From CAKMZU01 sp965248335 (lineage in GTDB: Bacteria; Pseudomonadota; Gammaproteobacteria; Pseudomonadales; DT-91): a stretch of DNA of 64,000 bases. The notes under the pieces were generated by a model. It saw nothing but the letters and a program-made list of their open reading frames with translations, searched no databases and was not told where the DNA came from. The position numbers were made by a program, and so were the translations under genes. Shown here one piece after another: positions 44,312 through 53,458 of the stretch (the stretch's first letter is position 1; every line of letters starts with the position of its first letter). The stretch covers positions 1 to 64,000 of the forward strand of contig CBDFIY010000002.1 in the NCBI GenBank assembly GCA_965248335.1. The letters are read 5' to 3'.

Positions 44312-45705
44312 TATCGTGCTTTAAGAAGCCTTAATGCGTTGTCAGCTTGAAGCTCAACTTGTGCTGGCGCTGTGCCGCCAATGTGGTTACGTGCATTCAC
44401 TGAGCCTTCAAGTGTTAAGACGTCAAAAACATCGCCTTCGATGATATTGGAGAATTGCTTTAGTTGGTCGAGTGATAGCTCAGAAAGATCTTTGTCTTGC
44501 TTGATGGCAAAGGCGACTGCACTGCCGACGACTTCATGCGCATCGCGGAATGGTAAGTGCTTACATACGAGGTAGTCAGCGAGATCAGTAGCTGTAGCAA
44601 ACCCTTTCTTGGCTGCTGCAAGCATGTTGTTGGCTTTCGGTTGTACGGCCGGAATCATATCCGCAAAGGCCAGCAGGCAATTTTTAACGGTATCAACGCT
44701 ATCAAATAAAGGTTCTTTGTCTTCCTGATTGTCCTTGTTGTAGGCGAGCGGCTGACTTTTCATCAAGACGAGCAGCGAGGTCAAGTGGCCAAAAACACGT
44801 GCACTTTTACCTCGCACAAGCTCCGGCACATCCGGGTTTTTCTTTTGCGGCATGATGGAGGAGCCGGTACAAAAACGGTCAGGTAAATCGACAAAATCAA
44901 ATTGAGCGGATGTCCATAGGATAAGTTCTTCAGAAAAGCGTGAAAGATGCATCATCATAATGCTCGCAAAGGCATTAAATTCAATCGCAAAATCGCGATC
45001 ACTCACGGAATCCAGTGAGTTATTGGTTGGTCGATCAAAACCTAAAAGGTTCGCGGTAAGGTCACGGTCTATCGGGTAAGTCGTACCGGCTAACGCGGCT
45101 GCACCGAGTGGTGATTGATTAAGCCGTGCGCGGCAGTCCAGCAGTCGGCCATAATCTCGCTCTAGCATTTCATACCAAGCGAGTAAATGATGACCAAAGG
45201 TGACCGGTTGTGCGGTTTGCAAATGCGTAAACCCTGGCATGATCACCGATGCGTGGGTTTTTGCCTGCTCGGCTAAGGCCGTTTGCAAGCGTGTTAAAAG
45301 CTCAGCAATAACATCGATTTCATCACGCAAATACAAACGGATATCCGTGGCAACCTGATCGTTGCGAGACCGGCCTGTATGAAGTTTTTTGCCGGTGACG
45401 CCAATTTTATCCGTCAGCTTGGATTCGATATTCATGTGAATATCTTCAAGTGCAATCGACCATTCAATATTGCCTGCAATAGCATCTTGCTTAATGTCAT
45501 TAAGGCCTGTTTGAATCGCGGTTAATTCTTTTTCGTCCAAAATGCCGGCTTTTTTTAGCATTTCGGCATGCGCTAAAGAGCCTTGAATATCCTGTAAAAC
45601 CAAGCGCTGATCAAAGTTGATTGAGGATGTAAATTCAGCAACAAATGCGTCTGTGGCTTCACTAAAACGTCCGCCCCAGATGCTGGATTCTTTTTTCTCA
45701 GTCAT
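44311..45705 (-). CDS. argH: argininosuccinate lyase
   Basis: Last step of arginine synthesis: argininosuccinate to arginine and fumarate. 464 residues, standard length. Signature GSSIMPQKKNPDVPELVRGK near residue 277-296, with the catalytic Ser in this flexible loop; HTGRSRNDQVATD near 107; THLQTAQPVTFGHH near 155. Start region MTEKKESSIWGGRFSEATDA is typical. Divergent from algZ across ~110 bp, the arrangement also seen in Pseudomonas. Confidence 0.97.
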   Translation of the reverse strand: MTEKKESSIWGGRFSEATDAFVAEFTSSINFDQRLVLQDIQGSLAHAEMLKKAGILDEKELTAIQTGLNDIKQDAIAGNIEWSIALEDIHMNIESKLTDKIGVTGKKLHTGRSRNDQVATDIRLYLRDEIDVIAELLTRLQTALAEQAKTHASVIMPGFTHLQTAQPVTFGHHLLAWYEMLERDYGRLLDCRARLNQSPLGAAALAGTTYPIDRDLTANLLGFDRPTNNSLDSVSDRDFAIEFNAFASIMMMHLSRFSEELILWTSAQFDFVDLPDRFCTGSSIMPQKKNPDVPELVRGKSARVFGHLTSLLVLMKSQPLAYNKDNQEDKEPLFDSVDTVKNCLLAFADMIPAVQPKANNMLAAAKKGFATATDLADYLVCKHLPFRDAHEVVGSAVAFAIKQDKDLSELSLDQLKQFSNIIEGDVFDVLTLEGSVNARNHIGGTAPAQVELQADNALRLLKAR

Positions 45706-45814
45706 AACGTGTCCTTAATGCGTGCCATGGTTAACAAATATCAGTCTCGTGTTAGCCATTGATTGCGGGTCTATTGAATAATAAAAGTCGTATTATCCTT
45801 TATTCAGCAAGACT

Positions 45815-46879
45815 ATGCCATTAGCCGATAAAACAGTTTCATCCATGAAAGGTGTGGATGTATTTCCCGATTTTTCGGTGAGTAGCTCATTGATTGTTCT
45901 TATGTGCTTAGCTCAGTTGGTTGTCATCATCGATTTTTTATTTTCAAAAGGGCTGATCATTGATTGGGAATATTTGGGACTTGCGACCTTTTATGTGCAA
46001 TGGCAGGCATTGATATCGGCATTGTTACTCTCATGGCTTACAAAAACCTTAAAACGATGCGATGCAGCGCAGGCCATGATAGTGGTTTATGGCGCATTAC
46101 TGGTTTTGGCATGCGGCCTGAGTGTTTTTGCGCAGCTTCTTATACCGCGGGTAATGCTTCAAGATACACCTTTTTTTGATTGGTCATTTGTGATCAGAAA
46201 TACATTATTAAGTGCGATCATTATGGGCGTTGCTTTGCATTATCTGTACTTACAGCGGCGCTTAATCATGCAACATAAAGCAGAAGCACATGCGCAGTTG
46301 ATGACCTTACAGGCCAAGATTAAACCGCACTTTTTATTTAATTGTCTCAACAGTATCGCGCAACTTATTCATAAGCAGCCGGAGAAAGCAGAAGACATGG
46401 TTGTAGATTTATCCGAACTGTTACGTGCAAGTTTGCAAGAAGGCATGGTTGAAACCACGATAAAAAATGAGTGGCAATTATGCGAGCATTATCTAGATAT
46501 CGAATCGAATAGACTGCAGGGACGGTTAGGTTGGGCGTGTGATTTTTCAGGGCTGGATACATCACTCGGTATACTAAGTTTGTCGTTGCAACCGCTGATT
46601 GAAAATGCCATTTATCACGGTATACAGCCTAACCCCCAGGGCGGGCAAGTGACTATTTTTGGGGACAGTCAGGAGGGGGCCGTTACCTTGATTGTTGAAA
46701 ACTCCCAACGCGAGCATGCTGACACTCATCATCAAACGGCGGGGCATCAAATGGCACTAAAAAACATACGTCAGCGGTTATTAACCTTGTATGGGCGTCG
46801 CGCATCACTCAAGCAGGAGTCATTGAAAGCAAGTTATCGCGTCACTTTACAGTATGATTTAAAAGAGCGTGCATTGTGA
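45815..46879 (+). CDS. algZ: LytS/AlgZ-type sensor histidine kinase
   Basis: 354 residues. About four membrane segments (IVLMCLAQLVVIIDFLF; WQALISALLLSWL; MIVVYGALLVLACGLSVF; NTLLSAIIMGVALHYLY), then a kinase domain of the His_kinase (PF06580) type: phosphorylated His in LQAKIKPHFLFNCLNSI near residue 171, and N-box LQPLIENAIYHG near 265. The nucleotide-binding G-box is degenerate (HQMALKNIRQRL), as in AlgZ/FimS relatives. Overlaps algR by 4 bp. With argH divergent and hem genes downstream, this is the Pseudomonas argH-algZ-algR-hemC context. Signals for virulence or exopolysaccharide genes are inferred by homology. Confidence 0.88.
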   Translation: MPLADKTVSSMKGVDVFPDFSVSSSLIVLMCLAQLVVIIDFLFSKGLIIDWEYLGLATFYVQWQALISALLLSWLTKTLKRCDAAQAMIVVYGALLVLACGLSVFAQLLIPRVMLQDTPFFDWSFVIRNTLLSAIIMGVALHYLYLQRRLIMQHKAEAHAQLMTLQAKIKPHFLFNCLNSIAQLIHKQPEKAEDMVVDLSELLRASLQEGMVETTIKNEWQLCEHYLDIESNRLQGRLGWACDFSGLDTSLGILSLSLQPLIENAIYHGIQPNPQGGQVTIFGDSQEGAVTLIVENSQREHADTHHQTAGHQMALKNIRQRLLTLYGRRASLKQESLKASYRVTLQYDLKERAL

Positions 46880-47589
46880 GCGAAAGACGTTGCACAATCT
46901 TGATTGCTGATGATGAGCCACTTGCGAGGCAACGGTTAATACGATTGTTGGCCAATCTAGGTTTTAACGAGGTGATAGAAGCGGAAAATGGCGAAGAGGC
47001 TCTCTATCTTTTCAGGGAACATCGCCCTGATATCGTTATGTTAGATGTCAGAATGCCTTCAATGGATGGCATAGATGTGGCTAAAGCGATTAATCAGCAA
47101 AATTTACACACAGGCATCATTTTTACTACCGCTTACGATGAATATGCTCTGCCTGCTTTTGATGTCTCGGCATGGGGGTATTTGTTAAAACCGATCAACA
47201 GGCAACGATTACAGGACGTACTGCGACTTACCCTTGAACGACTTTCTGCCAAAAGCAGTGCTGATGAAACGCCGCGCATCCGCTGTCAGTTTCGCGGTGC
47301 TACCGTATTGGTTGCCTTATCTGAAATCAGCGCTTTTGTTGCAGAAGATAAATATGTGACGGTACACCATAGCGATGGAGAAGCATTAAGCAGCCTCAGC
47401 TTAAAGCAATTAGAAGCTGATTACCCACAAGATTTGTTACGTGTGCACCGCAATACTTTGGTGAATAAATATCATGTTAAAGGGTTAAAAAAAGCAGGAA
47501 CAAAAACAAAAGTTTTACTTCATGAGTCAATGGTAACGCCCGAAATTAGCCGGCGTTGGCTGCCTCAAGTGAGGCGCTGGCTGAAGTAA
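46876..47589 (+). CDS. algR: LytTR-family response regulator, AlgR-like
   Basis: 237 residues. Receiver domain 1-120 with acidic pocket IADDEPLARQ, phosphoacceptor Asp in DIVMLDVRMPSMDG near residue 55, Thr in IIFTTAYDE near 82, Lys in GYLLKPINR near 104. LytTR DNA-binding domain about 135-237 (EISAFVAEDKYVTVHHSDG, LRVHRNTLVNKYHV). GTG start overlaps the algZ stop. In Pseudomonas hemC follows directly; here 8.5 kb of insertions separate them. Confidence 0.93.
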   Translation: MSERRCTILIADDEPLARQRLIRLLANLGFNEVIEAENGEEALYLFREHRPDIVMLDVRMPSMDGIDVAKAINQQNLHTGIIFTTAYDEYALPAFDVSAWGYLLKPINRQRLQDVLRLTLERLSAKSSADETPRIRCQFRGATVLVALSEISAFVAEDKYVTVHHSDGEALSSLSLKQLEADYPQDLLRVHRNTLVNKYHVKGLKKAGTKTKVLLHESMVTPEISRRWLPQVRRWLK

Positions 47590-47647
47590 GTTTAATAGAA
47601 AACGGTCATACTCCAGCAAGGAAAGATGAAAAATCTTATCTTTTTTT

Positions 47648-47674
47648 ATAAAACATCTGTGATGTTTTATTTTC
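47648..47674 (+). terminator. intrinsic terminator after algR
   Basis: Perfect 10-bp stem ATAAAACATC / GATGTTTTAT with loop TGT, followed by TTTTC. It would end the algZR transcript and now separates it from the IS cluster. Confidence 0.6.
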
Positions 47675-47779
47675 AGTGAATGACGTATTCATTAGCGGGT
47701 GAATGAACTTACTGATTGTTATTCGTCTAATCGCCTGAATATGATAAAAAATATCGTAACTGCTCAGCGTAATTTTTGA

Positions 47780-49198
47780 TTATTTAGCAAAATCTGGCAG
47801 TTCATCATTGAATAACAAGTTTAATGCCTCGCTGGAACTCATGCCTTGTTTACGGCACGTCGATAAATAACTGCGCACGCGGCAAAAAATCTTCGCGCCT
47901 TTCATGCTACGAAAACATCCAGATATTTTTTGATGAACTTTCGTCATACGAATATCTCGCTCACCCTGATTGTTCGTAAAGGGCACGATTTCATTATCCA
48001 TAAATCGCAGCACATCCTCCTCGAATTTGATAAAGCGCTCGAGGAGATTACGGGATTTACTGCGCTTTAATCGCCCCCGCTTGCCTTTGCGATCTTTTTC
48101 ATCAGGCGGAGGACATTCTATCTCTGCAGCTTCAAGTATGGCGCGATAGTTTTCCCATTGCTTTTTTGATGCCTTGCTGCTGAGTTTTCCGCCGGCTTCA
48201 TGCACCGCACGATTACACGCCTCCAGGAAGTCTTGCATGGATTTGGCCCACTGTTGATTATCTTGCTCCCACGACCGCGTTAACTCGCGCAAATGATGTG
48301 CATTGCATAAAGCGTGCAGGCAACCACTATAACAATAATAGGGTTTCCAGTGGTCGTGGCATAACACGCCCTTGAACGCTGTCAATATGCCCTCTGGATC
48401 TGTTGCTTCATTGCCGCGATTCTTGTGTGCAAAGAAATAAGTCCATGAGGCATTTGTTGCACAATGTAGCCAGTGCCTATCGCCGCCAATATTTATTCCC
48501 GTCTCGTCGACATGCAGCAACGGCGCGTCCGTTAAATTTTTCTTGGCAATCGCTTCGAAAGTTTCAAGCTTGTTGTAGGCTTCTACATTGAAATTGTAGA
48601 TCGATCCTTCACTGATCGGAATGCCCATTTGATCGGCGAAAAATTCCTGAACTCGGTTGTAGGGAATCAATTGATACTGCGACATATAAACCGCATGGGC
48701 TTTGAGCTGCTTACCGTACTGTACAGCTTTGCCAACATCATCAGGGAATTGTGCTACATAGCGATTACCGGTGGCTTTATCGATTAAGACTTCAGCTTGA
48801 AATTCAGTGACCCAACGGCATATTTGAATATCGAAGACTTGGCGACGCTCAATCCCTATTTTTTCGTAATCGCCTCGTGGCAGTGTACGTCGATCAATCT
48901 GGATGCGTTCAATGTCATCGGGCTCGTCGATTTGCTTGAGCGTGACACCGTTATGTCCGAGTTGACCGCCGCTTTTCTTAGCTGATTTTTTTCGGGTTGG
49001 CTTTAGTTTTTTATTATCCGTCGATGGCGGCTTGCTGCTATTACTGCTGTTTAACCCTGCTCGATTAGTCAGGAGTTTAACCAAGAGTAGTAATACCGTA
49101 ATAATCGATACTAACGCTGGAGAGATATTTTTATCTTCTTCGAGTAATCGTTCGACTTCACTGAGAGTTGCATCGATGTCGATATTATCAATTCTCAT
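47780..49198 (-). CDS. IS66-family transposase (ISBst12-like, single gene)
   Basis: 472 residues. An N-terminal Leu-rich coiled-coil region, then SSNSSKPPSTDNK and KKSGGQLGHNG, as in IS66-family TnpC. Catalytic core: Asp in PLLHVDETGINIGG near residue 230, CNAHHLRELT near 296, and Glu in TNNQGERDIRMTKV near 417. It lacks TnpA/TnpB partners, which fits the single-gene ISBst12 subgroup. The element ends were not resolved; GTAAC and GTTAC lie near 47758 and 49220 but no target duplication could be matched. No frameshift. Confidence 0.92.
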   Translation of the reverse strand: MRIDNIDIDATLSEVERLLEEDKNISPALVSIITVLLLLVKLLTNRAGLNSSNSSKPPSTDNKKLKPTRKKSAKKSGGQLGHNGVTLKQIDEPDDIERIQIDRRTLPRGDYEKIGIERRQVFDIQICRWVTEFQAEVLIDKATGNRYVAQFPDDVGKAVQYGKQLKAHAVYMSQYQLIPYNRVQEFFADQMGIPISEGSIYNFNVEAYNKLETFEAIAKKNLTDAPLLHVDETGINIGGDRHWLHCATNASWTYFFAHKNRGNEATDPEGILTAFKGVLCHDHWKPYYCYSGCLHALCNAHHLRELTRSWEQDNQQWAKSMQDFLEACNRAVHEAGGKLSSKASKKQWENYRAILEAAEIECPPPDEKDRKGKRGRLKRSKSRNLLERFIKFEEDVLRFMDNEIVPFTNNQGERDIRMTKVHQKISGCFRSMKGAKIFCRVRSYLSTCRKQGMSSSEALNLLFNDELPDFAK

Positions 49199-49459
49199 AG
49201 AAACAGACCCCTGTGGTTACTTGAATAAGAGGGTTATTCTATCATGGGTTTTTTAAGGCTATTTCTTCGCTTTGTAGCGTATTCTAACGACTTTTATTTT
49301 TTTGGATTCGTGTCACTCCCGTAATGAGACTTAATCAGTGCTGATGGGTTGCAGGGGTAGCTTATCGTCAATAATATGAGCAACTCCCAAGAGTGACTAA
49401 AAAATAAAAATTTTTTGTAAAACAGCGTCAAGCTATTTTTTTGCTTATATTCGCTGAGT
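49199..49459. other. non-coding junction between the IS66-family gene and the IS1111-type element
   Basis: 261 bp without a credible gene. It includes the right end of the IS66-family element somewhere near 49220 and A/T-rich sequence; one short open frame here is not supported by codon use or start signals. Confidence 0.4.
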
Positions 49460-49558
49460 AAATGGAATGGTTCGCCTCGCACCCTAAAGCAGTATCATAA
49501 TCTGCAACAATAGACGGCGAACGAAACTATCAAATTCGAATTAGAGGTGATACGAATC

Positions 49559-50590
49559 ATGAGTAAAAGTAACGCAAAAAATGATATCAAGGTATTAGCC
49601 ATCGATTTAGCCAAGAGTAGCTTTCAACTTCATGGCATGGATGAAAAAGGTGAAAAGGTGTTAGGTAAAAAAGTAAGCCGAAAGAAATTATCTGAATTCA
49701 TGGCCAGGTTAACACCTTGTTTAATTGCAATGGAGGCATGCGGAAGTGCTCATTACTGGGCTCGACTATTTAAAAGCTATGGCCATGAAGTACGTTTAAT
49801 AGCCCCGCAATTTGTAAAACCATTTGTGAAGTCAAACAAAAATGATGCGGTCGATGCCGAAGCCATTGCCGAGGCTGCTCAGCGCCCGAATATGCGCTTT
49901 GCTGCCATTAAGTCAGTTGAACAATTAGAAAATCAATCTATTCACAGAATTCGAAGCCAGTCCATTAAAAATCGTACGGCTTTGGTCAATCAGATCCGAG
50001 GCTTATTAATGGAACAAGGAATTGATATCCCCGCAGGTCGAAAGAACGTGCTTAAAAGTATACCGATGATTCTTGAAGATGCCGAAAATGGCTTGGGTAT
50101 TCGGTTTAGGGAGATACTCTCTGATTTGCAGAATGATCTAAAAACAGTTGATAAGCGTGTTGATAAGTATGACATGGAAATTGAGCGTATGGTCAAAAAT
50201 GATGAGGAGGTCCAACGATTGATGAGTATTCCGGGTGTAGGACCTCTTACCGCAACCGCGTTATTAATAACAATTGGGGATATATCGTTGTTTAAAAATG
50301 GCCGAGAACTGGCCGCCTTTTTTGGCTTGGTTCCTCGCCAGCATTCCACGGGAGGAAGGCCAACTTTACTCGGCATCAGCAAAAGAGGGGATGTATATTT
50401 ACGCACATTGTTGATTCATGGGGCGAGGTCGGTACTGCAATATACTGAAGGTAAAAAAGATTCTGTGAGTCGATGGGCAGACAACCTTATGCAACGTCGT
50501 GGAAAAAATGTAGCGGCCGTAGCCTTAGCCAATAAAATGGTTAGAACAGTTTTTGCCTTGCTCAAAAATGGAGAAAGCTATGCTGTATAG
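49559..50590 (+). CDS. IS110-family (IS1111 subgroup) transposase
   Basis: 343 residues from ATG 49559 (GAGGTGA precedes it; a GTG at 49547 is an alternative). N-terminal RuvC-like DEDD catalytic domain: Asp in LAIDLAKSSFQL, Glu in AMEACGSAHYW, Asp-Asp in KNDAVDAEAIAEA. C-terminal Transposase_20 domain with IPGVGPLTATALL and the nucleophilic Ser in LLIHGARSVLQ. The last codons GTA TAG come from the inserted IS3-family element; the native end would read AVSV. The loss is minimal, so the protein may still work. Confidence 0.92.
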   Translation: MSKSNAKNDIKVLAIDLAKSSFQLHGMDEKGEKVLGKKVSRKKLSEFMARLTPCLIAMEACGSAHYWARLFKSYGHEVRLIAPQFVKPFVKSNKNDAVDAEAIAEAAQRPNMRFAAIKSVEQLENQSIHRIRSQSIKNRTALVNQIRGLLMEQGIDIPAGRKNVLKSIPMILEDAENGLGIRFREILSDLQNDLKTVDKRVDKYDMEIERMVKNDEEVQRLMSIPGVGPLTATALLITIGDISLFKNGRELAAFFGLVPRQHSTGGRPTLLGISKRGDVYLRTLLIHGARSVLQYTEGKKDSVSRWADNLMQRRGKNVAAVALANKMVRTVFALLKNGESYAV

Positions 50591-50647
50591 TGGCCCCCGC
50601 AAATGAGACAGTGAGTTAGAATATAACCACTGACGAAAAGGGTAACC

Positions 50648-50932
50648 ATGAAGCGTAAGAATTTCAGTTCAAAATTTAAGTCTAAAGTCGCTATAGAAGC
50701 GATCAAAGGCCACAAAACCATCAATGAGCTAGCAACAGAATTCAGTGTTCATGCAACACAGATCAACGGGTGGAAAAAGCTTCTATTAGAAGGCTCTGAA
50801 GATATATTTAGCAAGGGCCGGAAGCAGCAGGCTGAGGGCAATGAAGAAGAGAAAGATAAGCTTTACAGTCAGATTGGCCGCCTGAAAGTAGAGGTCGATT
50901 GGCTAAAAAAAAAGACGGGGCATCTCGATTAA
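50648..50932 (+). CDS. IS3-family transposase OrfA
   Basis: 94 residues. Helix-turn-helix SKVAIEAIKGHKTINELATE then FSVHATQINGWKKLLLEG, followed by a coiled-coil tail (KDKLYSQIGRLKVEVDWLKK). An A9 run at 50905-50913 lies in its 3' part; a -1 shift there enters orfB (frame 2 to frame 1), giving the OrfAB transposase. Confidence 0.92.
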   Translation: MKRKNFSSKFKSKVAIEAIKGHKTINELATEFSVHATQINGWKKLLLEGSEDIFSKGRKQQAEGNEEEKDKLYSQIGRLKVEVDWLKKKTGHLD

Positions 50933-51843
50933 ACGTGCAGGAAAAAGTTGCCATGATAGAGCCGCTGCATAAAAAGTTAAGCGTTAGCAGGCAATGCGGG
51001 CTGCTTAACCTGCCAAGGTCGAGTTACTACAGAAAAGACCGCCGTATAGGTGAATCTGAAGACAATCTTGAGCTGATGCGGCGGCTGGATGAGGAATACA
51101 CCCGTCATCCGTTTTACGGTAGTCGCAAGTTGCGTAAATACCTTAACGATCTGGGCTACAAAGTTAACCGTAAGCGAGTGCAAAGGTTGATGAGGCTCAT
51201 GGGGATTCAGTCGGTTGCGCCTGGCCCTAACACCAGCAAACCTGCTCCACAGCATAAGATTTATCCTTATCTCTTGAGAGGTGTAGAGGTAACGCGAGCC
51301 AATCAAGTGTGGTGTACAGACATCACGTATATAAGGCTAAAAGGCGGTTTTGTATACCTGGTGGCCGTCATGGACTGGTATAGTCGTAAAGTACTTTCAT
51401 GGGAGTTATCTGCCAGTATGGATGACAGCTTCTGCGTCAGCGCTCTAGAACGGGCTCTCAGGCTATACCCCAAGCCTGAGATCTTTAACACGGATCAAGG
51501 CTCACAATTTACAGGAAATGCTTTTACGCATGTACTGAAAAATGCTGACATCAAAATCAGCATGGATGGCAAAGGTCGCTGCATGGATAATATATTCATC
51601 GAGAGGCTATGGCGGAGCGTGAAGTATGAAGAGGTGTACCTTAATGAGTACGAGTCGGTAGACCATTTAAGGCGTGCACTGCGTAAATACTTTTATTTTT
51701 ACAATGAGGAAAGGCCGCACCAGCACTTTGAATACCAGACACCGATGGCTGTTTATCGTGAGTCAACAGATCAGGAAAAGGACTGTGTACTTGTTGACGA
51801 TTCTGGCTGCGCCAGACCAGCTCAAGCAGAGGCGTGTGCATGA
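50899..51843 (+). CDS. IS3-family transposase OrfB (DDE domain)
   Basis: 314 residues from an ATG inside orfA, though the functional product is probably OrfAB made by frameshifting at the A9 run. HTH_21 region (YTRHPFYGSRKLRKYLNDLG), then the rve catalytic core: Asp in VWCTDITYIRL near residue 140, Asp in FNTDQGSQFTG near 199, Glu in DNIFIERLWRSVKYEE near 235. Complete and apparently functional. Confidence 0.93.
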   Translation: MAKKKDGASRLNVQEKVAMIEPLHKKLSVSRQCGLLNLPRSSYYRKDRRIGESEDNLELMRRLDEEYTRHPFYGSRKLRKYLNDLGYKVNRKRVQRLMRLMGIQSVAPGPNTSKPAPQHKIYPYLLRGVEVTRANQVWCTDITYIRLKGGFVYLVAVMDWYSRKVLSWELSASMDDSFCVSALERALRLYPKPEIFNTDQGSQFTGNAFTHVLKNADIKISMDGKGRCMDNIFIERLWRSVKYEEVYLNEYESVDHLRRALRKYFYFYNEERPHQHFEYQTPMAVYRESTDQEKDCVLVDDSGCARPAQAEACA

Positions 51844-51970
51844 ACCATTGACAACAAAAAGACGTTGCCAACAGCTCACACACACTCTTGAGCTTATCGA
51901 CAACAGGGTACACATAAACAATATCGTAAAAATTTAATTTATTGTCTCGACAAAGGGGTCCACTATACTG

Positions 51971-52306
51971 TTTCAGTGTAAAGAAAGCCTAAGTATTGAA
52001 GATCGTTACCGCCTGAAAAGCGGCTATTAGTAGGAACATATTTTTAATGTATTAATGATTAAGTTTTAAGAGTAATGAACTAAGCAAATTGCGAAGAGAC
52101 AAATCACCGTGATGGCATGAAAGGTAAGACCTGCATCTCAGGCAAGCTGATTGTAACTAAGGCGCTCCTCGTGAGCAGACCGTTGAGTAGATAAGCACTG
52201 AGATGAGCGAATTTCCATTAGGGCCCGAGGGATATACCTTCAAATAGAGGCCGGATATAAGACCGCAACTTTTCCTTCATGAGCACAACGATTTATCTTG
52301 CAATAC
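51971..52306 (+). ncRNA. 3' noncoding region of the IS1111-type element, candidate bridge RNA
   Basis: The native 3' end of the IS1111-type element between the transposase stop and the right subterminal repeat. It has no coding frame but several short paired segments (for example GCGCTCCTCGTGAGC near 52161-52175). In IS1111-type elements this position encodes the bridge RNA that pairs with donor and target DNA. It is now separated from the transposase by 1.38 kb, so if the RNA needs the transposase-side promoter it may be silenced. Confidence 0.5.
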
Positions 52307-52404
52307 GCGAGGCGAACCATATAAGTTACAAAATATCTATCTAAAATATTTAATTATTTTTAATCAATGCTTAACAACATTCGCTTATAAAAAAGAGAGG
52401 TGTA

Positions 52405-52532
52405 TATACCTATCGGAACTGGAGATGCAATAAGGCGGCAAGCGAGCGAATCCCCATGAGCTTACAGTTTGTAAGTGATTGGGGAAAGCGAGCGCGGCCA
52501 ACGCCCTTGCATCTTCAAATATGATGGGTATA
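52405..52532. repeat. 128-bp TATACC...GGTATA palindromic element
   Basis: Full copy, TATACCTATCGGAACTGG to GCATCTTCAAATATGATGGGTATA ends; inverted relative to the copies at 60538 and 62195. The interior holds GGCGGCAAGCGAGCG and GTAAGTGATTGGGG arms that can fold into a long hairpin. Noncoding. Confidence 0.85.
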
Positions 52533-52629
52533 AATGCCTTAAGAAAAAATATACAGATTTATAGCAGTTGAGTATGGCTGTTATAACGGCGTAGAAGGCT
52601 TTAGATTAATTCACCAGATAAAGACGAAT

Positions 52630-52938
52630 ATGCCCATGAGATTTAGGTTTTATTTTATCGCTGTCGTATTTATAACAGCTTCTTTTTTTAATGGTAAGTC
52701 GGTAAATTCTATCCCAGTTTCATTGCTTTGTGTGCTTAAAAGTACCGTTGTAGGGGAGGTTCTTGCTGCAATGGTAACCTGTTCAGGGTGTTTGTGTTAT
52801 CCAAAAAATGAGGGGGAAGTTGCTGAAGAAAAAAACAGGGTCTCTGAGGAGGATTCACCTATCAACACGGAACCAGAAAAAGAAAATGGTTATGGCGCTA
52901 CAGGGCAATCACCCCCGATAATAACGAGTCAAATTTGA
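52630..52938 (+). CDS. small hypothetical secreted protein
   Basis: 102 residues with an N-terminal hydrophobic signal-like segment (FYFIAVVFITASFFNG) and a second hydrophobic stretch with four Cys (VTCSGCLCYP plus LLCVLKS). The C-terminal half is acidic and low in complexity (EGEVAEEKNRVSEEDS). No family was recognised; start codon alternatives at 52630 and 52636, no strong ribosome-binding site. It may be spurious or a mobile-element passenger. Confidence 0.3.
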   Translation: MPMRFRFYFIAVVFITASFFNGKSVNSIPVSLLCVLKSTVVGEVLAAMVTCSGCLCYPKNEGEVAEEKNRVSEEDSPINTEPEKENGYGATGQSPPIITSQI

Positions 52939-53073
52939 GGTAATATTTCCTTGGAATATTAATATTTGTATTTTTTCCATGCTACACAGAGCTTCCTGGC
53001 AGTAAATGGCCAGTACAAGAAGCAACCAATAATTTATAGTAGTCTTGTAATATAAGGTTTTTTTGGTTTTGCC

Positions 53074-53160
53074 GTCATTTCTGAGATGGCAGGAATCTAT
53101 CGTTTCATAGAAGCTTTTATTGAACCAAAAAAAGTGGATTCCTGCCTTCGCAGGAATGAC
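53074..53160. repeat. degenerate palindromic repeat with GGATTCCTGCCTTCGCAGGAA arm
   Basis: GTCATTTCTGAGATGGCAGG...GGATTCCTGCC TTCGCAGGAATGAC forms a long imperfect hairpin, of the common proteobacterial intergenic type and sharing its core with the CTAG-flanked elements. The rest of 52939-53458 holds no gene that could be supported. Confidence 0.6.
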
Positions 53161-53458
53161 AGCTTGAGCGAATTCTCATCAACTTTGAGAAAAACAAAAA
53201 AACGAACACACTAGATTGAGCAATTATTGCTAGGAGGTCCTGCCATTTTAAGGGGGGTTATTTTAATAGCCAAAAATAACATTTTCCTTTAGTGTAATTA
53301 GAAATATTGCCCCTCTATAATATATTTTCTGGGTGAGAAAAAACGGTGTAGTTTGTATGGCGATAACATACAGATTACAACCTGTTCGCCTGTAAAGGTA
53401 ATAATAACGATAAATATAAATACATAAGTTTTCATTGTATTTTAATAATAAAATTTTT

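Larger units (their letters stand above)
50586..51967 (+). mobile_element. IS3-family insertion sequence nested in the IS1111-type element
   Basis: 1382 bp, ends TATAGTGGCCCCC and GGGGTCCACTATA, flanked by a 3-bp duplication CTG at 50583-50585 and 51968-51970. Removing it and one CTG gives a clean IS110 transposase end (ESYAVSV, stop). It carries overlapping orfA and orfB. Different from the IS3-family element in hsdR. Confidence 0.9.
49460..52323 (+). mobile_element. IS1111-type (IS110-family) element, interrupted by an IS3-family element
   Basis: Subterminal inverted repeats ATGGTTCGCCTCGC at 49467-49480 and GCGAGGCGAACCAT at 52307-52320 match over 14 bp, as in the IS1111 subgroup. The outer limits given are estimates from the usual few bases outside those repeats. 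The transposase lies at 49559-50590 and a long noncoding 3' region follows, now split from it by an IS3-family element at 50586-51967. Without that insert the element would be about 1.48 kb. Confidence 0.85.

Noticed and set aside
49294..49482. Minus-strand open frame of 62 residues at the IS66/IS1111 junction
   Set aside because: No start signal or recognisable motif, and it runs into the left subterminal repeat of the IS1111-type element.
51978..52300. Group II intron or riboswitch for the structured region after the nested IS3-family element
   Set aside because: The matching subterminal repeats show it is the 3' noncoding part of the IS1111-type element.
53074..53160. CRISPR-like or protein-coding origin for GGATTCCTGCC repeats
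   Set aside because: Single palindromes without regular spacers; they fit common intergenic hairpin repeats.
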